From Gemmatimonadota bacterium (GTDB taxonomy: Bacteria; Gemmatimonadota; Gemmatimonadetes; Gemmatimonadales; GWC2-71-9), in contig QHTP01000163.1 of NCBI GenBank assembly GCA_003220855.1, positions 1 through 11,409 on the forward strand: a DNA stretch of 11,409 bases. The letters run 5' to 3'. The position numbers were made by a program, and so were the translations under genes. Shown here in pieces: positions 1 through 6,234 of this stretch. Under the pieces are notes generated by a model that saw only the letters and a list, made by a program, of their open reading frames with translations, did no database searches and was not told the origin of the DNA. How positions within the stretch are numbered: position 1 is the first letter of the stretch; each line of letters starts with the position of its first letter.

Positions 1-795
1 GCCGCTGGGGTCGTAGTCGCGCGAGGCCGCGACCTGGTAGAGCAGGTCGTTGGCGTCGGTTTCGGCGAGGCGCGTTTCGATCCAGCGGGAGATGTAGGCG
101 TCGGCGGAGTCGCGAGCAGGCCCGAGCCGCTGCTGCACGAGGGGGGCGCTCCCGGCGATGAACAGGAGCTGCAGCGCGGCGCGCAGCCCCCGGGGTTGGG
201 TGGCGTAGTCGCCGTTCTTCCAGTCGGGATCACCCGTGATGTCGTCGATAATCAGCTTGCGCCACATCCGGTTCCGCCCCGCGATCTGGGTCGGTAGGCA
301 GGCGAGCGGCACGAGACCGTCCATGAACTCAGGATGGCGCTCGCCCCAGAGCCAGCTGTGCATGCACCCCATCGACGTGCCCATCACCAGCAACAGGTGA
401 TTCACGCGCAGGCCTTCGGTCACGAGCCGGTACTGCGCGGCCACCATGTCCTCATAGGCATAGTGGGGGAATCGGGAGCGCAGTCCGTCGCTCGGCTTGG
501 ACGAGCGCCCGTGCCCGATGTTGTCGGGCAGAATGAGGTAGTGGCTCGAGGTGTCGAGCGGCTGGCCGGGGCCGTACAGCTCCCCGGCGAACAGCGGCGA
601 CAGGAACTGGTCGCCCGACCCGCCGGTGCCGTGCAGGATCAGCACGGCGTCGCGCCGGGCGTGCCCCAGGGTGCGATAATGGAGCCGCAGCTCGGGCAGC
701 GTCTCCCCGCTCGCGAATCGGAAGTTCCTGATAACGAAGCTGCCGGTGTCTCCCTGTGCCGCCGCTGCGAGGAGCAGGAAGAGCCCCGGAATCAT
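1..795 (-). CDS. Alpha/beta-hydrolase, homoserine O-acetyltransferase-like family (partial, C-terminus beyond window)
   Basis: The frame is open from an ATG at 795 to the window edge, giving 265 codons of a protein usually about 340-380 long. Residues 1-15 form a short hydrophobic stretch (MIPGLFLLLAAAAQ), a likely export signal. The fold is recognisable from HGTGGSG (55-61, oxyanion region), LPDNIGHGRSSKPSDG (89-104) and the nucleophile elbow GTSMG (139-143, Ser141), followed by HPEFMDGLVPLA and IAGRNRMWRK, all typical of the MetX-like branch. The catalytic Asp and His expected near the C-terminus lie outside the window. The start overlaps the stop of the DinB gene by 4 bp (ATGA), so it is probably translationally coupled. 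The secretion signal and the context without methionine genes argue against true MetX; it is better described as a secreted or periplasmic hydrolase/acyltransferase of unknown substrate. Confidence 0.85.
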   Translation of the reverse strand, partial: MIPGLFLLLAAAAQGDTGSFVIRNFRFASGETLPELRLHYRTLGHARRDAVLILHGTGGSGDQFLSPLFAGELYGPGQPLDTSSHYLILPDNIGHGRSSKPSDGLRSRFPHYAYEDMVAAQYRLVTEGLRVNHLLLVMGTSMGCMHSWLWGERHPEFMDGLVPLACLPTQIAGRNRMWRKLIIDDITGDPDWKNGDYATQPRGLRAALQLLFIAGSAPLVQQRLGPARDSADAYISRWIETRLAETDANDLLYQVAASRDYDPSG

Positions 796-1319
796 ACTTT
801 GTAGCGCTCGTGCAGGAGGGCCACGTGGTGGCGCTCGTGGCCCGCGATGATCCAGGCGATCGCGCGCACCGAGACCGCATTGTCGCTCGCGGTGCCGCGG
901 CGCGCCAGGGCGGCGGCGTCGAGGCCCCGGAACAGGGCGATGGTGGCGCGCCGCACGACGTCGAGCTCGGCGGCCAGGTCCTTGAGGGAACGTGCGTCGA
1001 AGCTCCCGGCGGGCACCCAGGCGTTCTCATCGAAGCCCGGGAGCGCGATCGCGTCGCCGCGGGCAAAGCGCAGCGCGCGATAGGAGAACACGCGCTCGGT
1101 GTCGGTCACGTGCCCGATGACCTCCTTGACGCTCCATGTCCCGGGGGCGTAGCGGTGCAGCGCCTTGGCCTCGGACAGGCCGGCGAGCACGGCTTGCGTC
1201 TCGCGGCCCTGATCCTCGAGGGTCCGCAGCAGGTCCCCGTCGGGGACCTTGTCGATGTAGCGCCCGTAATAGGGGGCGTACTCGGCGGCGACCGGGCGGG
1301 GGATGGCCGCGGCGGTCAC
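792..1319 (-). CDS. DinB-superfamily metal-dependent protein
   Basis: The product has 175 residues. DinB four-helix-bundle features are clear: WSVKEVIGHVTDTE (62-75) with the first metal-ligand candidate His70, a central FDENAW segment, and the C-terminal AGHERHHVALLHERY (159-173) supplying His161 and His164/His165. This triad usually binds a divalent metal, and members act as thiol-dependent (mycothiol or bacillithiol) transferases or have no known role. The GTG at 1319 is chosen because it forms a 4-bp overlap with the upstream stop (GTGA, 1316-1319) and matches the normal family length; a much longer open frame upstream has no homology-like content and overlaps other genes. It is followed by the ATGA overlap with the hydrolase gene. 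The specific substrate is unknown. Confidence 0.85.
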   Translation of the reverse strand: MTAAAIPRPVAAEYAPYYGRYIDKVPDGDLLRTLEDQGRETQAVLAGLSEAKALHRYAPGTWSVKEVIGHVTDTERVFSYRALRFARGDAIALPGFDENAWVPAGSFDARSLKDLAAELDVVRRATIALFRGLDAAALARRGTASDNAVSVRAIAWIIAGHERHHVALLHERYKV

Positions 1320-1759
1320 GCGGCCCTCGGGCGCCCGCGTGAGCCCGCTTTCCCGGATTGCGCGGGACGCCGGAAGCGAGCGAGCCTGGCTTCGGCATCG
1401 GGCAGCCGCAGGATCACTTGCTCGAGCTTCTCCAGGTAGGTCGGATTGTTGAGCCGGGCGCGCAGCTCGCCGAGGAACGGCCGGAGCTTCGCGTATACCA
1501 TGATGTGCTCGCCGTTCACGTCGGCGAACATCTGCTCGTCGATGGCGCCGTGCAGCACGAGCGTGGCCGCCATGTTCCAATACGTCGTCACCATGCGATA
1601 GGGCGCACTGGTCTTGCCGCGATACACCGTGAGGATCTCTTCGGCGCTCGCCGGGGCGAACTGCTCGCGGAACCAGGCGCGCGCCTTCCGCATGACGGCC
1701 TCGCGGCGCAGGTCGTACAGCTTGAGCAGCAGGTCGGCACTCTCGTACTTGGTGGTCAC
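1316..1759 (-). CDS. Conserved hypothetical protein (147 aa)
   Basis: The product has 147 residues, is mostly helical and soluble, with no signal peptide and no membrane segment. Its texture (YESADLLLKLYDLRRE near the N-terminus, then RMVTTYWNMAATLVLHGAID and GEHIMVYAKLRPFL) suggests a real, conserved protein seen as a hypothetical in soil bacteria, but I cannot name a function. The C-terminus (RRPAQSGKAGSRGRPRAA) is basic and probably disordered. The start is GTG at 1759, preceded by TGGAG seven bases upstream. The gap to the upstream ArsC-like gene is 33 bp and it overlaps DinB by 4 bp, so it belongs to the operon. Confidence 0.75.
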   Translation of the reverse strand: MTTKYESADLLLKLYDLRREAVMRKARAWFREQFAPASAEEILTVYRGKTSAPYRMVTTYWNMAATLVLHGAIDEQMFADVNGEHIMVYAKLRPFLGELRARLNNPTYLEKLEQVILRLPDAEARLARFRRPAQSGKAGSRGRPRAA

Positions 1760-1792
1760 AGGCGGCTCCAGTGATGGGCGGTTGTTCGGAAG

Positions 1793-2155
1793 CTACGCGG
1801 ACTGTTTCCCGGCGGCGACCCAGGCCCGCCACGTCTCCTCTGCCGGGCCCATGCTCAGCTGTTGCTGGTGGCGGACCAGCGGCATGCGGAGCAGCAGCGG
1901 CTCCAGGGCCAGCTTCTCGAGCCAGCGCTCCTCCGATAACAGCGCCGACCCGAGGCCCAGCTCCGCGAAGCGTTTGGCGTCGCGGTCGATCAGGGCGCGG
2001 ACTCCGAACTTCTGGGCGAAGCGGCGCAGCTCGCCGGGCGAGGCGGCGCGCTCGTTCAGATCGACGAAGTGGGTCCTGACCCGGCGCTCGGCGAAGAAGC
2101 GCAGCGCGGCGCGCGTGTCGGCGCTCTTGCGGATACCGAAGATCTGGACTTCCAT
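1793..2155 (-). CDS. ArsC/Spx-family protein lacking cysteine
   Basis: The product has 120 residues, the usual ArsC/Spx/YffB size. The start (VQIFGIRKSADTRAALRFF, residues 3-21) is the thioredoxin-like first strand and helix of this family, and the later FGVRALIDRDAKRFAELGL and LALEPLLLRMPLVR correspond to its 'll.rp...' region, with the conserved Leu-Met-Pro/Arg stretch. In arsenate reductases and Spx a Cys lies in the loop occupied here by Lys-Ser-Ala (about residues 11-13). This protein has no cysteine at all, so classical arsenate reductase chemistry is not expected. The ATG at 2155 directly follows the TAG of the preceding gene (2156-2158), indicating coupling. It could be a redox-inactive adaptor or regulator in the pathway; that is inference. 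Confidence 0.8.
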   Translation of the reverse strand: MEVQIFGIRKSADTRAALRFFAERRVRTHFVDLNERAASPGELRRFAQKFGVRALIDRDAKRFAELGLGSALLSEERWLEKLALEPLLLRMPLVRHQQQLSMGPAEETWRAWVAAGKQSA

Positions 2156-2935
2156 CTAGCTGCCGGTCGAGAATCGCACAGCGCCGAGCTCCACGAGGCC
2201 CTGCAACGTCGCCTCGAGCTGCCCCACGGGGAGCCCGGCCCCCGCGGCGAGCTGCTCGAGCGTCCGCTTCCCGTCGGCGAGCTGTACCACGGCGGCTATG
2301 CCGGCGTCGCTTCGCGCCACGGCCACGCGCCCGTGCGGTGATCGTGCGACGAGCAGCTGCGTGGGCACCTCGGGTGCGCGCGGCAGCTCCGTCCAAGGCT
2401 GGAGCAGCTGGGGTAGCACCGCTGGAAGATCGTATTGCAGATCCAGGAGCACCGTTCCCTCCACCGTCTGCGGGGGCTCACCTTTTCCGTTTCCCCCTTC
2501 CCCTTTCGCGGTCTCTCGCCACACGCGGGGGCCCGCCTCGACCAGCATCATCGCCTCTTCGTATCGGAGCAGATCGCCGAGGTACGGAATCGGGGCGCGC
2601 GTCGCGGCGACGTGTGCCACGACCAGTCGGGCGACCGCCTGGGCCGTCTCCCGGCTGCCGAGCACCACGCTCGGGAGCAGGACGGCGAAGCCATCCCCTT
2701 CAAGGACCACCTCCGGCGCCCGCGCGGTGACGCGCGCCAGCGAGCGGGAATACTTGAAGAACTGGACGATACGCTCGTAATAGAAGTGGCGCGCCAGGAA
2801 GCGCGCATACCGCTCCAGGCGGTCGGGATCGGCCAGCCCGCGGCGCCGCCAGTCGGCGGACGCACGGTACGGTGCATCGGCAAGCGCGCGGATCACATCG
2901 TCCTGCAACGCCCGATCGCTCGAGGTGAGGATCAC
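2156..2935 (-). CDS. Candidate MNIO partner protein (HvfC/DUF2063-like, C-terminal winged-helix/RRE-like segment)
   Basis: The product has 259 residues from the GTG at 2935, chosen because it forms the same GTGA overlap with the upstream stop as neighbouring junctions; a GTG at 2956 (7 residues longer) is the alternative. The N-terminal part, with DRALQDDVIRAL followed by RLERYARFLARHFYYERIVQFF and later YLGDLLRYEEAMMLVE, resembles the helical layout of HvfC/DUF2063 proteins, which accompany DUF692 enzymes. The C-terminal 60 residues (AVVQLADGKRTLEQLAAGAG, then QLEATLQGLVELGAVR) look like a PqqD-type or winged-helix fold, as in peptide-recognition elements. Residues around KGEGGNGKGE are a low-complexity insert (see the purine tract). 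Family assignment is by pattern memory, not a search; the operon position near an MNIO gene raises the odds. Confidence 0.55.
   Translation of the reverse strand: MILTSSDRALQDDVIRALADAPYRASADWRRRGLADPDRLERYARFLARHFYYERIVQFFKYSRSLARVTARAPEVVLEGDGFAVLLPSVVLGSRETAQAVARLVVAHVAATRAPIPYLGDLLRYEEAMMLVEAGPRVWRETAKGEGGNGKGEPPQTVEGTVLLDLQYDLPAVLPQLLQPWTELPRAPEVPTQLLVARSPHGRVAVARSDAGIAAVVQLADGKRTLEQLAAGAGLPVGQLEATLQGLVELGAVRFSTGS
2481..2508 (-). repeat. Purine-rich tract inserted within the partner-protein gene
   Basis: On the minus strand this stretch is almost purely purine (runs such as GAAAGGGGAAGGGGGAAA and GGAAAAGG) and encodes the low-complexity Lys/Gly/Glu segment KGEGGNGKGE in frame. It interrupts an otherwise ordinary domain linker. 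A very similar purine tract occurs in the ABC ATPase gene at 7233-7254. Confidence 0.5.
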
Positions 2936-4134
2936 GGCACCGTCGCTGCGCCACACGATCGCAGCCGCACCACGGCCGTGCGGCCGTCGGAAACGATCTT
3001 CTGGCCGGAAACGTTGCGCGCCGCGGTGACGGCCCCCGGGATGGTCATGTAGTCCACCAGGTCACCGCACCCGCTTGCTTCGAGATCGCGGACGATGCGG
3101 TCGCGCTCGTGATCGATGTGCGCGTCGATGCGGTGCGTGGCCTGCGGCTCCCACGGCTTGAAGATCACGCCCACGTCTTTGTTGGCGGCCCCGACCCAGA
3201 CGAGCGCGAGCGTGTCGAGCAGCCAGATCCGGATGTGGTGGCGAATGCGGACATTCGGGCCGGGCAGCTCGTACGCGAGATCCTGGGGTCGCCCCTCGAA
3301 GTACTGCGTGCTCACCGGAGCGCTCATCGCCGGGCGACTGGCGATGGCGGCGGTGAACTCCTTGGTGACGGCCAGCACCGACGGCTTCTGGGCGCGGATC
3401 CAACCGACGCCCCGAAACGCGCTATCGATCGCGGTCGCGCTGCCCAGCAGCACCACGTTGAACGGGTCGCCCAGCACGGTACCGCCGCGGTTCGCCGAGC
3501 GCGGGACGAACTGGGGCAGGGCCGGGAGCTCGGCCAGCTCGTGGTGTGCGGCCGCCGGGTCGCACCGGCCTTCGTCCGGGATGACCAGCGGTTCGGTCAA
3601 CCGGATGCCGCCGATCTCTCCGGCGAGGATTCGCACGGGCGGTCCCCGGCGAATGAGGGAAAAGCCGCCCAAGAGCGCCACCGGCACGGCGGCTATGTCT
3701 ACCGCAGCCGCTACCCCGGCCGGCACGAGCTTCTTGCCGACGCCGCCGACCGACGTCTTCCCGCTCGAAACGAGACCGGAGTCGGTGAGCGCTCCCGGCT
3801 GGGCGTACTCCAGCGTGTCGAGCAGGCCGGAGATCGCCGCCCAACGGCCCGAGCGGACCTCGAGAGAGTCGAACCGCAGACCGAGCAGGCCGTGCCGGCC
3901 GAATCGGCCGCCGCCCTTCGAGACGACCACATGCCCCTTCGCCCGGAGGTAGGGTGGCACGATCACGCAGGAATCGCGCACCACGGCACCCATGGTCTGC
4001 ACCAGCACCGGCGTGCCCACGGTGTCCTTGCCGCTGGTGACGCGCTGCACGAAGCGGATCGGGATGTGGGTGCCCGCGGGAATCACCGTGTCCGTCGGCA
4101 CGAGCGCGAGCAGCGCCACCGCGATGATCCTCAC
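2932..4134 (-). CDS. Exported LssY C-terminal-domain protein with TrbI-like N-terminal region
   Basis: The product has 400 residues. A short hydrophobic start (RIIAVALLALVP, 2-13) suggests export. Residues about 17-100 (IPAGTHIPIRF, then CVIVPPYLRAKGHVV and a GLRFDSLEV strand) resemble TrbI-like beta-barrel repeats found in exported proteins. Residues about 140-160 are a small-residue hydrophobic stretch that could be membrane-associated. Residues about 218-395 match the LssY_C domain: GDPFNVVLLGS, GVGWIRAQ, APVSTQYFEGRPQDLAYE, RHHIRIW, VWVGAANKDVG, THRIDAHIDHERD and a final SDGRTAVVRL. The domain's function is unknown. The start is GTG at 4134, overlapping the MNIO stop by 4 bp; upstream in-frame codons overlap the MNIO gene and look non-coding. 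It separates the MNIO gene from its candidate partner, so it may belong to the same pathway at the cell envelope. Confidence 0.8.
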   Translation of the reverse strand: MRIIAVALLALVPTDTVIPAGTHIPIRFVQRVTSGKDTVGTPVLVQTMGAVVRDSCVIVPPYLRAKGHVVVSKGGGRFGRHGLLGLRFDSLEVRSGRWAAISGLLDTLEYAQPGALTDSGLVSSGKTSVGGVGKKLVPAGVAAAVDIAAVPVALLGGFSLIRRGPPVRILAGEIGGIRLTEPLVIPDEGRCDPAAAHHELAELPALPQFVPRSANRGGTVLGDPFNVVLLGSATAIDSAFRGVGWIRAQKPSVLAVTKEFTAAIASRPAMSAPVSTQYFEGRPQDLAYELPGPNVRIRHHIRIWLLDTLALVWVGAANKDVGVIFKPWEPQATHRIDAHIDHERDRIVRDLEASGCGDLVDYMTIPGAVTAARNVSGQKIVSDGRTAVVRLRSCGAATVP

Positions 4135-4925
4135 AGCGCCTCCCGAATCCGCTCCACGCTCCGCAGCAGGATTTCCGCCGTGAGAGACGGCGAAAACGCA
4201 TCGAACGTGACTGCCTTGGCCCGCGGGCAGCGCCTCAGTGCATACGCCGCGAACGCGAGCATGTCGTCCGACGGCTCCGCCGGCGCGATCCACGGGCCGC
4301 CCAGGTCACGGTCGTCTCGGACGCCGGCGACGTGCAGCTCCACCACGTGCTCGAGCGGGAATTCGGCGAGCCACGCCTCCGGTTTGCGGTCGTGATAGTG
4401 GGCCTCGAGCCAGACGTGTGGCAGGTCGAGCAGGAACCCCGCCTCGGTCGCCTCGAAGAAGCGCCGCAGCCAGAGCGGCTCCGGCCACTGGCTCGCCGCC
4501 ACGTCGAAGAAGCCGGGAATGTTCTCCATCACGAGCGGCTGGTCCAATCGAGCCTGGAGCGCGGTCGCGTTGCGCACGAAGCGGTCGAGGAACTCTTCGG
4601 TGTAGAGCGGCGGGAAGACATAGTTGAGATTGTATGCGCCGTCCGCGGTGTGGAGGCACTGGAAGTGCTCCGCCACCCACGGGGTGCCATAGAGCTCGGC
4701 CAGCGCCCGCGCCCGCGCGATCGACCGCTCGTCGAGCGGCTCGGACAACTGGCCCAGGTAGTCGTGGAGCAGCAGCGTGTAGCGCGCGCGGATCGCCGGC
4801 CACCAGGGGTCCGTCGCCGCCGGCGGATCCGCCATCGCCAGATGGTCGATCCCCTCGGCCCGGGCCAGCTCCGCTCCCAGGTGAGGATTATAGAACGCCC
4901 CGACCATCAATTCCGCATTCGACAT
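4131..4925 (-). CDS. DUF692/MNIO-family multinuclear non-heme iron enzyme
   Basis: The product has 264 residues with a TIM-barrel pattern, near the family's 270-300. Family signatures visible in order are LLLHDYLG (His54), VAEHFQCLH (Glu86-His87), the hallmark PLVMENIPGFF (Glu134-Asn135), GFLLDLPHVW (Asp167, His170), VVELHVAGVRD (His198) and a late VTFDAFSPSL in place of the usual 'WD..iP' strand. Relatives (MbnB, TglH, ChrH, BufB/HvfB) use two or three irons to oxidise Cys or Asp residues of ribosomal peptides. The usual Asp-x-His after the His198 strand is not evident: the segment reads GGPWIAPAEPSDD, so one iron site may be altered. The ATG at 4925 has GGGGAG six bases upstream (4932-4937) and begins 13 bp after the AKR stop. 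It probably modifies the 30-residue peptide encoded at the head of this operon. Confidence 0.85.
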   Translation of the reverse strand: MSNAELMVGAFYNPHLGAELARAEGIDHLAMADPPAATDPWWPAIRARYTLLLHDYLGQLSEPLDERSIARARALAELYGTPWVAEHFQCLHTADGAYNLNYVFPPLYTEEFLDRFVRNATALQARLDQPLVMENIPGFFDVAASQWPEPLWLRRFFEATEAGFLLDLPHVWLEAHYHDRKPEAWLAEFPLEHVVELHVAGVRDDRDLGGPWIAPAEPSDDMLAFAAYALRRCPRAKAVTFDAFSPSLTAEILLRSVERIREAL

Positions 4926-4938
4926 GCCAGACTCCCCA

Positions 4939-6054
4939 CTATTCTACTAACCCCTGCTCGGCGAGTTGGTCACACAAGACCTTGACCTGCGCCGCGATCA
5001 TCGGCGGCCCCCCGCGGTCCGTCCACTCGGCCGCGATCGCTTCGTAGCTCTTGGAGCCGTCCAGGTGCTCGACGACGTGGCGCTCGCGGACGCCCCAGTC
5101 GGCGGCGAGCGTGCGGGCGCGCGCGGTGGCGCGCACCGGACGGAACGCGTCGCCCACGATGGCGTCGACCGCGGCCACGTCGTCGGGCGTGAGCCCGAGG
5201 TCAGCCGCCCCGAGGTTCTCGTCTACCTGGGCCGCGGTCCGTGCCCCCGCGAGCACGATCGAGACCCCCGGGCGCCGCAATACCCACGCCAGGGCCAGGG
5301 TGGCGAGCGACGTGCCGCGGCGGTGGGCCAGGGGCTCGAGCCGCTCGATCGCGGCGCGACGCCGGGTGAACTCCCGGCCCCTGAACCAGTAGATGCCGGC
5401 GCGGTGGTCGCCCGCGGGAAACGGTGGCGGCGCGGAGTACTTGCCCGTCAGGAGGCCGGCGGCTAGCGGCCGATACGCGAGAAAGCCGAGCCCGCGCTCG
5501 CGGCACAGCGGCAGCTCGCGCTGCTCCACGTCGCGGTCGAACAGGTTGTAGGGTCCCTGGTAGGCGACGAGCGGCACGAGCTCGAGCGCGCGGGCGAGCT
5601 GGAGGTGGGTGGCATTGCACAGACCGATGGCGCGCGCCTTGCCGGCGATCTGCAGCTCGTGGAGCTCGTCGAGCCGCCACTCCCAGCGCTCGATCGCTTC
5701 GTGCAGCTGCACCAGGTCGACGTAGTCGGTTTGCAGGCGGCGCAGCGAGGCTTCGAGCGAGGCACGAGCGTCGTCGCGCGGTCCGACCTTGGTGGCGATG
5801 GCGACGCGGTCGCGGTCCGCGCGGAGCGCCCGCCCGAGCAGGACCTCCGAGGCGCCGTCGCCGTATGTCGGGGCGGTATCGAAAAACGTGACGCCGCGCT
5901 CGACGGCCCGCGTCACAGCGGCGAACCGGTCGCGCTCGTCGGTGGCGGCGCCCCAGGACGTCCCCCCTACGGCCCAGCCTCCGAAGCCGAGGCGCGGCTC
6001 GGAGGTCCACAAACGCGGAGGGGGCCCGACGTCAAGCCGGGCCCCCGGGCGCAT
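4939..6054 (-). CDS. Aldo/keto reductase with C-terminal PqqD/RRE-like extension
   Basis: The product has 371 residues. The AKR catalytic tetrad is complete: Asp59 and Tyr64 (FFDTAPTYGDG), Lys89 (IATKVG) and His118 (DLVQLHE). Cofactor and barrel motifs follow (AIGLCNATHLQL, AYRPLAAGLLTGKY, and GAR-TAAQVDEN, the usual NADP(H) phosphate/ribose-binding region). The AKR fold normally ends near residue 300 here. The last 50 residues (HVVEHLDGSKSYEAIAAEW, then AAQVKVLCDQLAEQGLVE) look like PqqD-type domains, which bind leader peptides; this is inferred. The ATG at 6054 is chosen because GGGAG lies eight bases upstream and it starts 13 bp after the peptide stop. A TTG at 6012 would better match the usual short AKR N-terminus and would place the 6020-6046 hairpin between genes. 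Likely role: NAD(P)H-dependent reduction during peptide maturation. Confidence 0.88.
   Translation of the reverse strand: MRPGARLDVGPPPRLWTSEPRLGFGGWAVGGTSWGAATDERDRFAAVTRAVERGVTFFDTAPTYGDGASEVLLGRALRADRDRVAIATKVGPRDDARASLEASLRRLQTDYVDLVQLHEAIERWEWRLDELHELQIAGKARAIGLCNATHLQLARALELVPLVAYQGPYNLFDRDVEQRELPLCRERGLGFLAYRPLAAGLLTGKYSAPPPFPAGDHRAGIYWFRGREFTRRRAAIERLEPLAHRRGTSLATLALAWVLRRPGVSIVLAGARTAAQVDENLGAADLGLTPDDVAAVDAIVGDAFRPVRATARARTLAADWGVRERHVVEHLDGSKSYEAIAAEWTDRGGPPMIAAQVKVLCDQLAEQGLVE
6020..6046 (-). promoter_or_regulatory. Stable GC hairpin just downstream of the precursor peptide gene
   Basis: In the minus-strand transcript GGGGGCCCG (6046-6038) pairs perfectly with CGGGCCCCC (6028-6020). 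A G-U and a C-G pair extend the stem to 11 bp with a UUGAC loop. Only a weak U-run (UUU) follows some bases later, so it is not a textbook intrinsic terminator. It lies 22 bp after the peptide stop and either within the first codons of the AKR (ATG 6054) or just before them (TTG 6012). It could make the peptide more abundant than the enzymes by partial termination, RNA protection or slowed initiation. Confidence 0.5.
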
Positions 6055-6067
6055 CAGAGCCGCTCCC

Positions 6068-6160
6068 TCAGGAGTGGCAGGTGGGTACCAGCTCCGCCGT
6101 CTCGACGATCTCGGGACGATGACAGCTGGGCACGAGTTCCTGCGTTTCGACGATCTGCAT
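6068..6160 (-). CDS. 30-residue tandem-repeat Cys-His peptide; candidate RiPP precursor
   Basis: An ATG at 6160 and a TGA at 6068-6070 enclose 30 codons. The peptide is two 15-residue units: MQIVETQELVPSCHR, followed by PEIVETAELVPTCHS. Ten of thirteen aligned core positions are identical, and Cys13-His14 recurs as Cys28-His29. At DNA level the two 39-base cores differ at 10 sites, six of them synonymous (Glu, Glu, Leu, Val, Cys and His codons), which suggests selection on the peptide itself. GGAGG sits five bases before the ATG and a good promoter stands upstream, so it is the first gene of the operon, 13 bp before the AKR and two genes before the MNIO enzyme. No similarity to a named precursor family is recognised. 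Alternatives are a metal-binding peptide used unmodified, or a regulatory leader peptide. Confidence 0.75.
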   Translation of the reverse strand: MQIVETQELVPSCHRPEIVETAELVPTCHS

Positions 6161-6165
6161 CGCTT

Positions 6166-6170
6166 CCTCC
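6166..6170 (-). promoter_or_regulatory. Ribosome binding site of the 30-residue peptide gene
   Basis: GGAGG on the minus strand, five bases before the ATG at 6160. It is the best Shine-Dalgarno match in the window and is the main evidence that this very short frame is translated. Confidence 0.75.
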
Positions 6171-6205
6171 AGATTAGAAAGGCCAGGAAAACGGCTAGTC
6201 AATGA

Positions 6206-6234
6206 ATCCTACGGGTTGCCGTCACACCCGTCAA
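6206..6234 (-). promoter_or_regulatory. Sigma70-type promoter of the leftward (peptide/MNIO) operon
   Basis: On the minus strand, TTGACG (6234-6229, five of six consensus bases) and TAGGAT (6211-6206, four of six) are separated by exactly 17 bp. Transcription would begin near 6199, leaving a leader of about 39 nt before the peptide ATG at 6160. Confidence 0.65.

Noticed and set aside
1..795. Calling the truncated hydrolase metX
   Set aside because: It has a likely export signal, no methionine-biosynthesis neighbours, and the part bearing the remaining catalytic residues is outside the window.
3109..4395. Long open frame on the plus strand opposite the LssY_C and MNIO genes (428 codons)
   Set aside because: It is antisense to two genes with clear domain motifs, its product is rich in Arg/His/Gly/Ala without domain features, and such frames are expected in high-GC DNA.
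6020..6046. Calling the hairpin a firm rho-independent terminator
   Set aside because: No U-rich tract follows the stem directly, and the downstream genes are tightly packed with no other visible promoter, so read-through must be common.
6068..6160. Transcription-attenuation leader peptide instead of a precursor
   Set aside because: There are only two His and two Cys codons, not clustered, no competing antiterminator structure is evident, and the repeat is kept at protein level through synonymous change; this explanation is less likely but not excluded.
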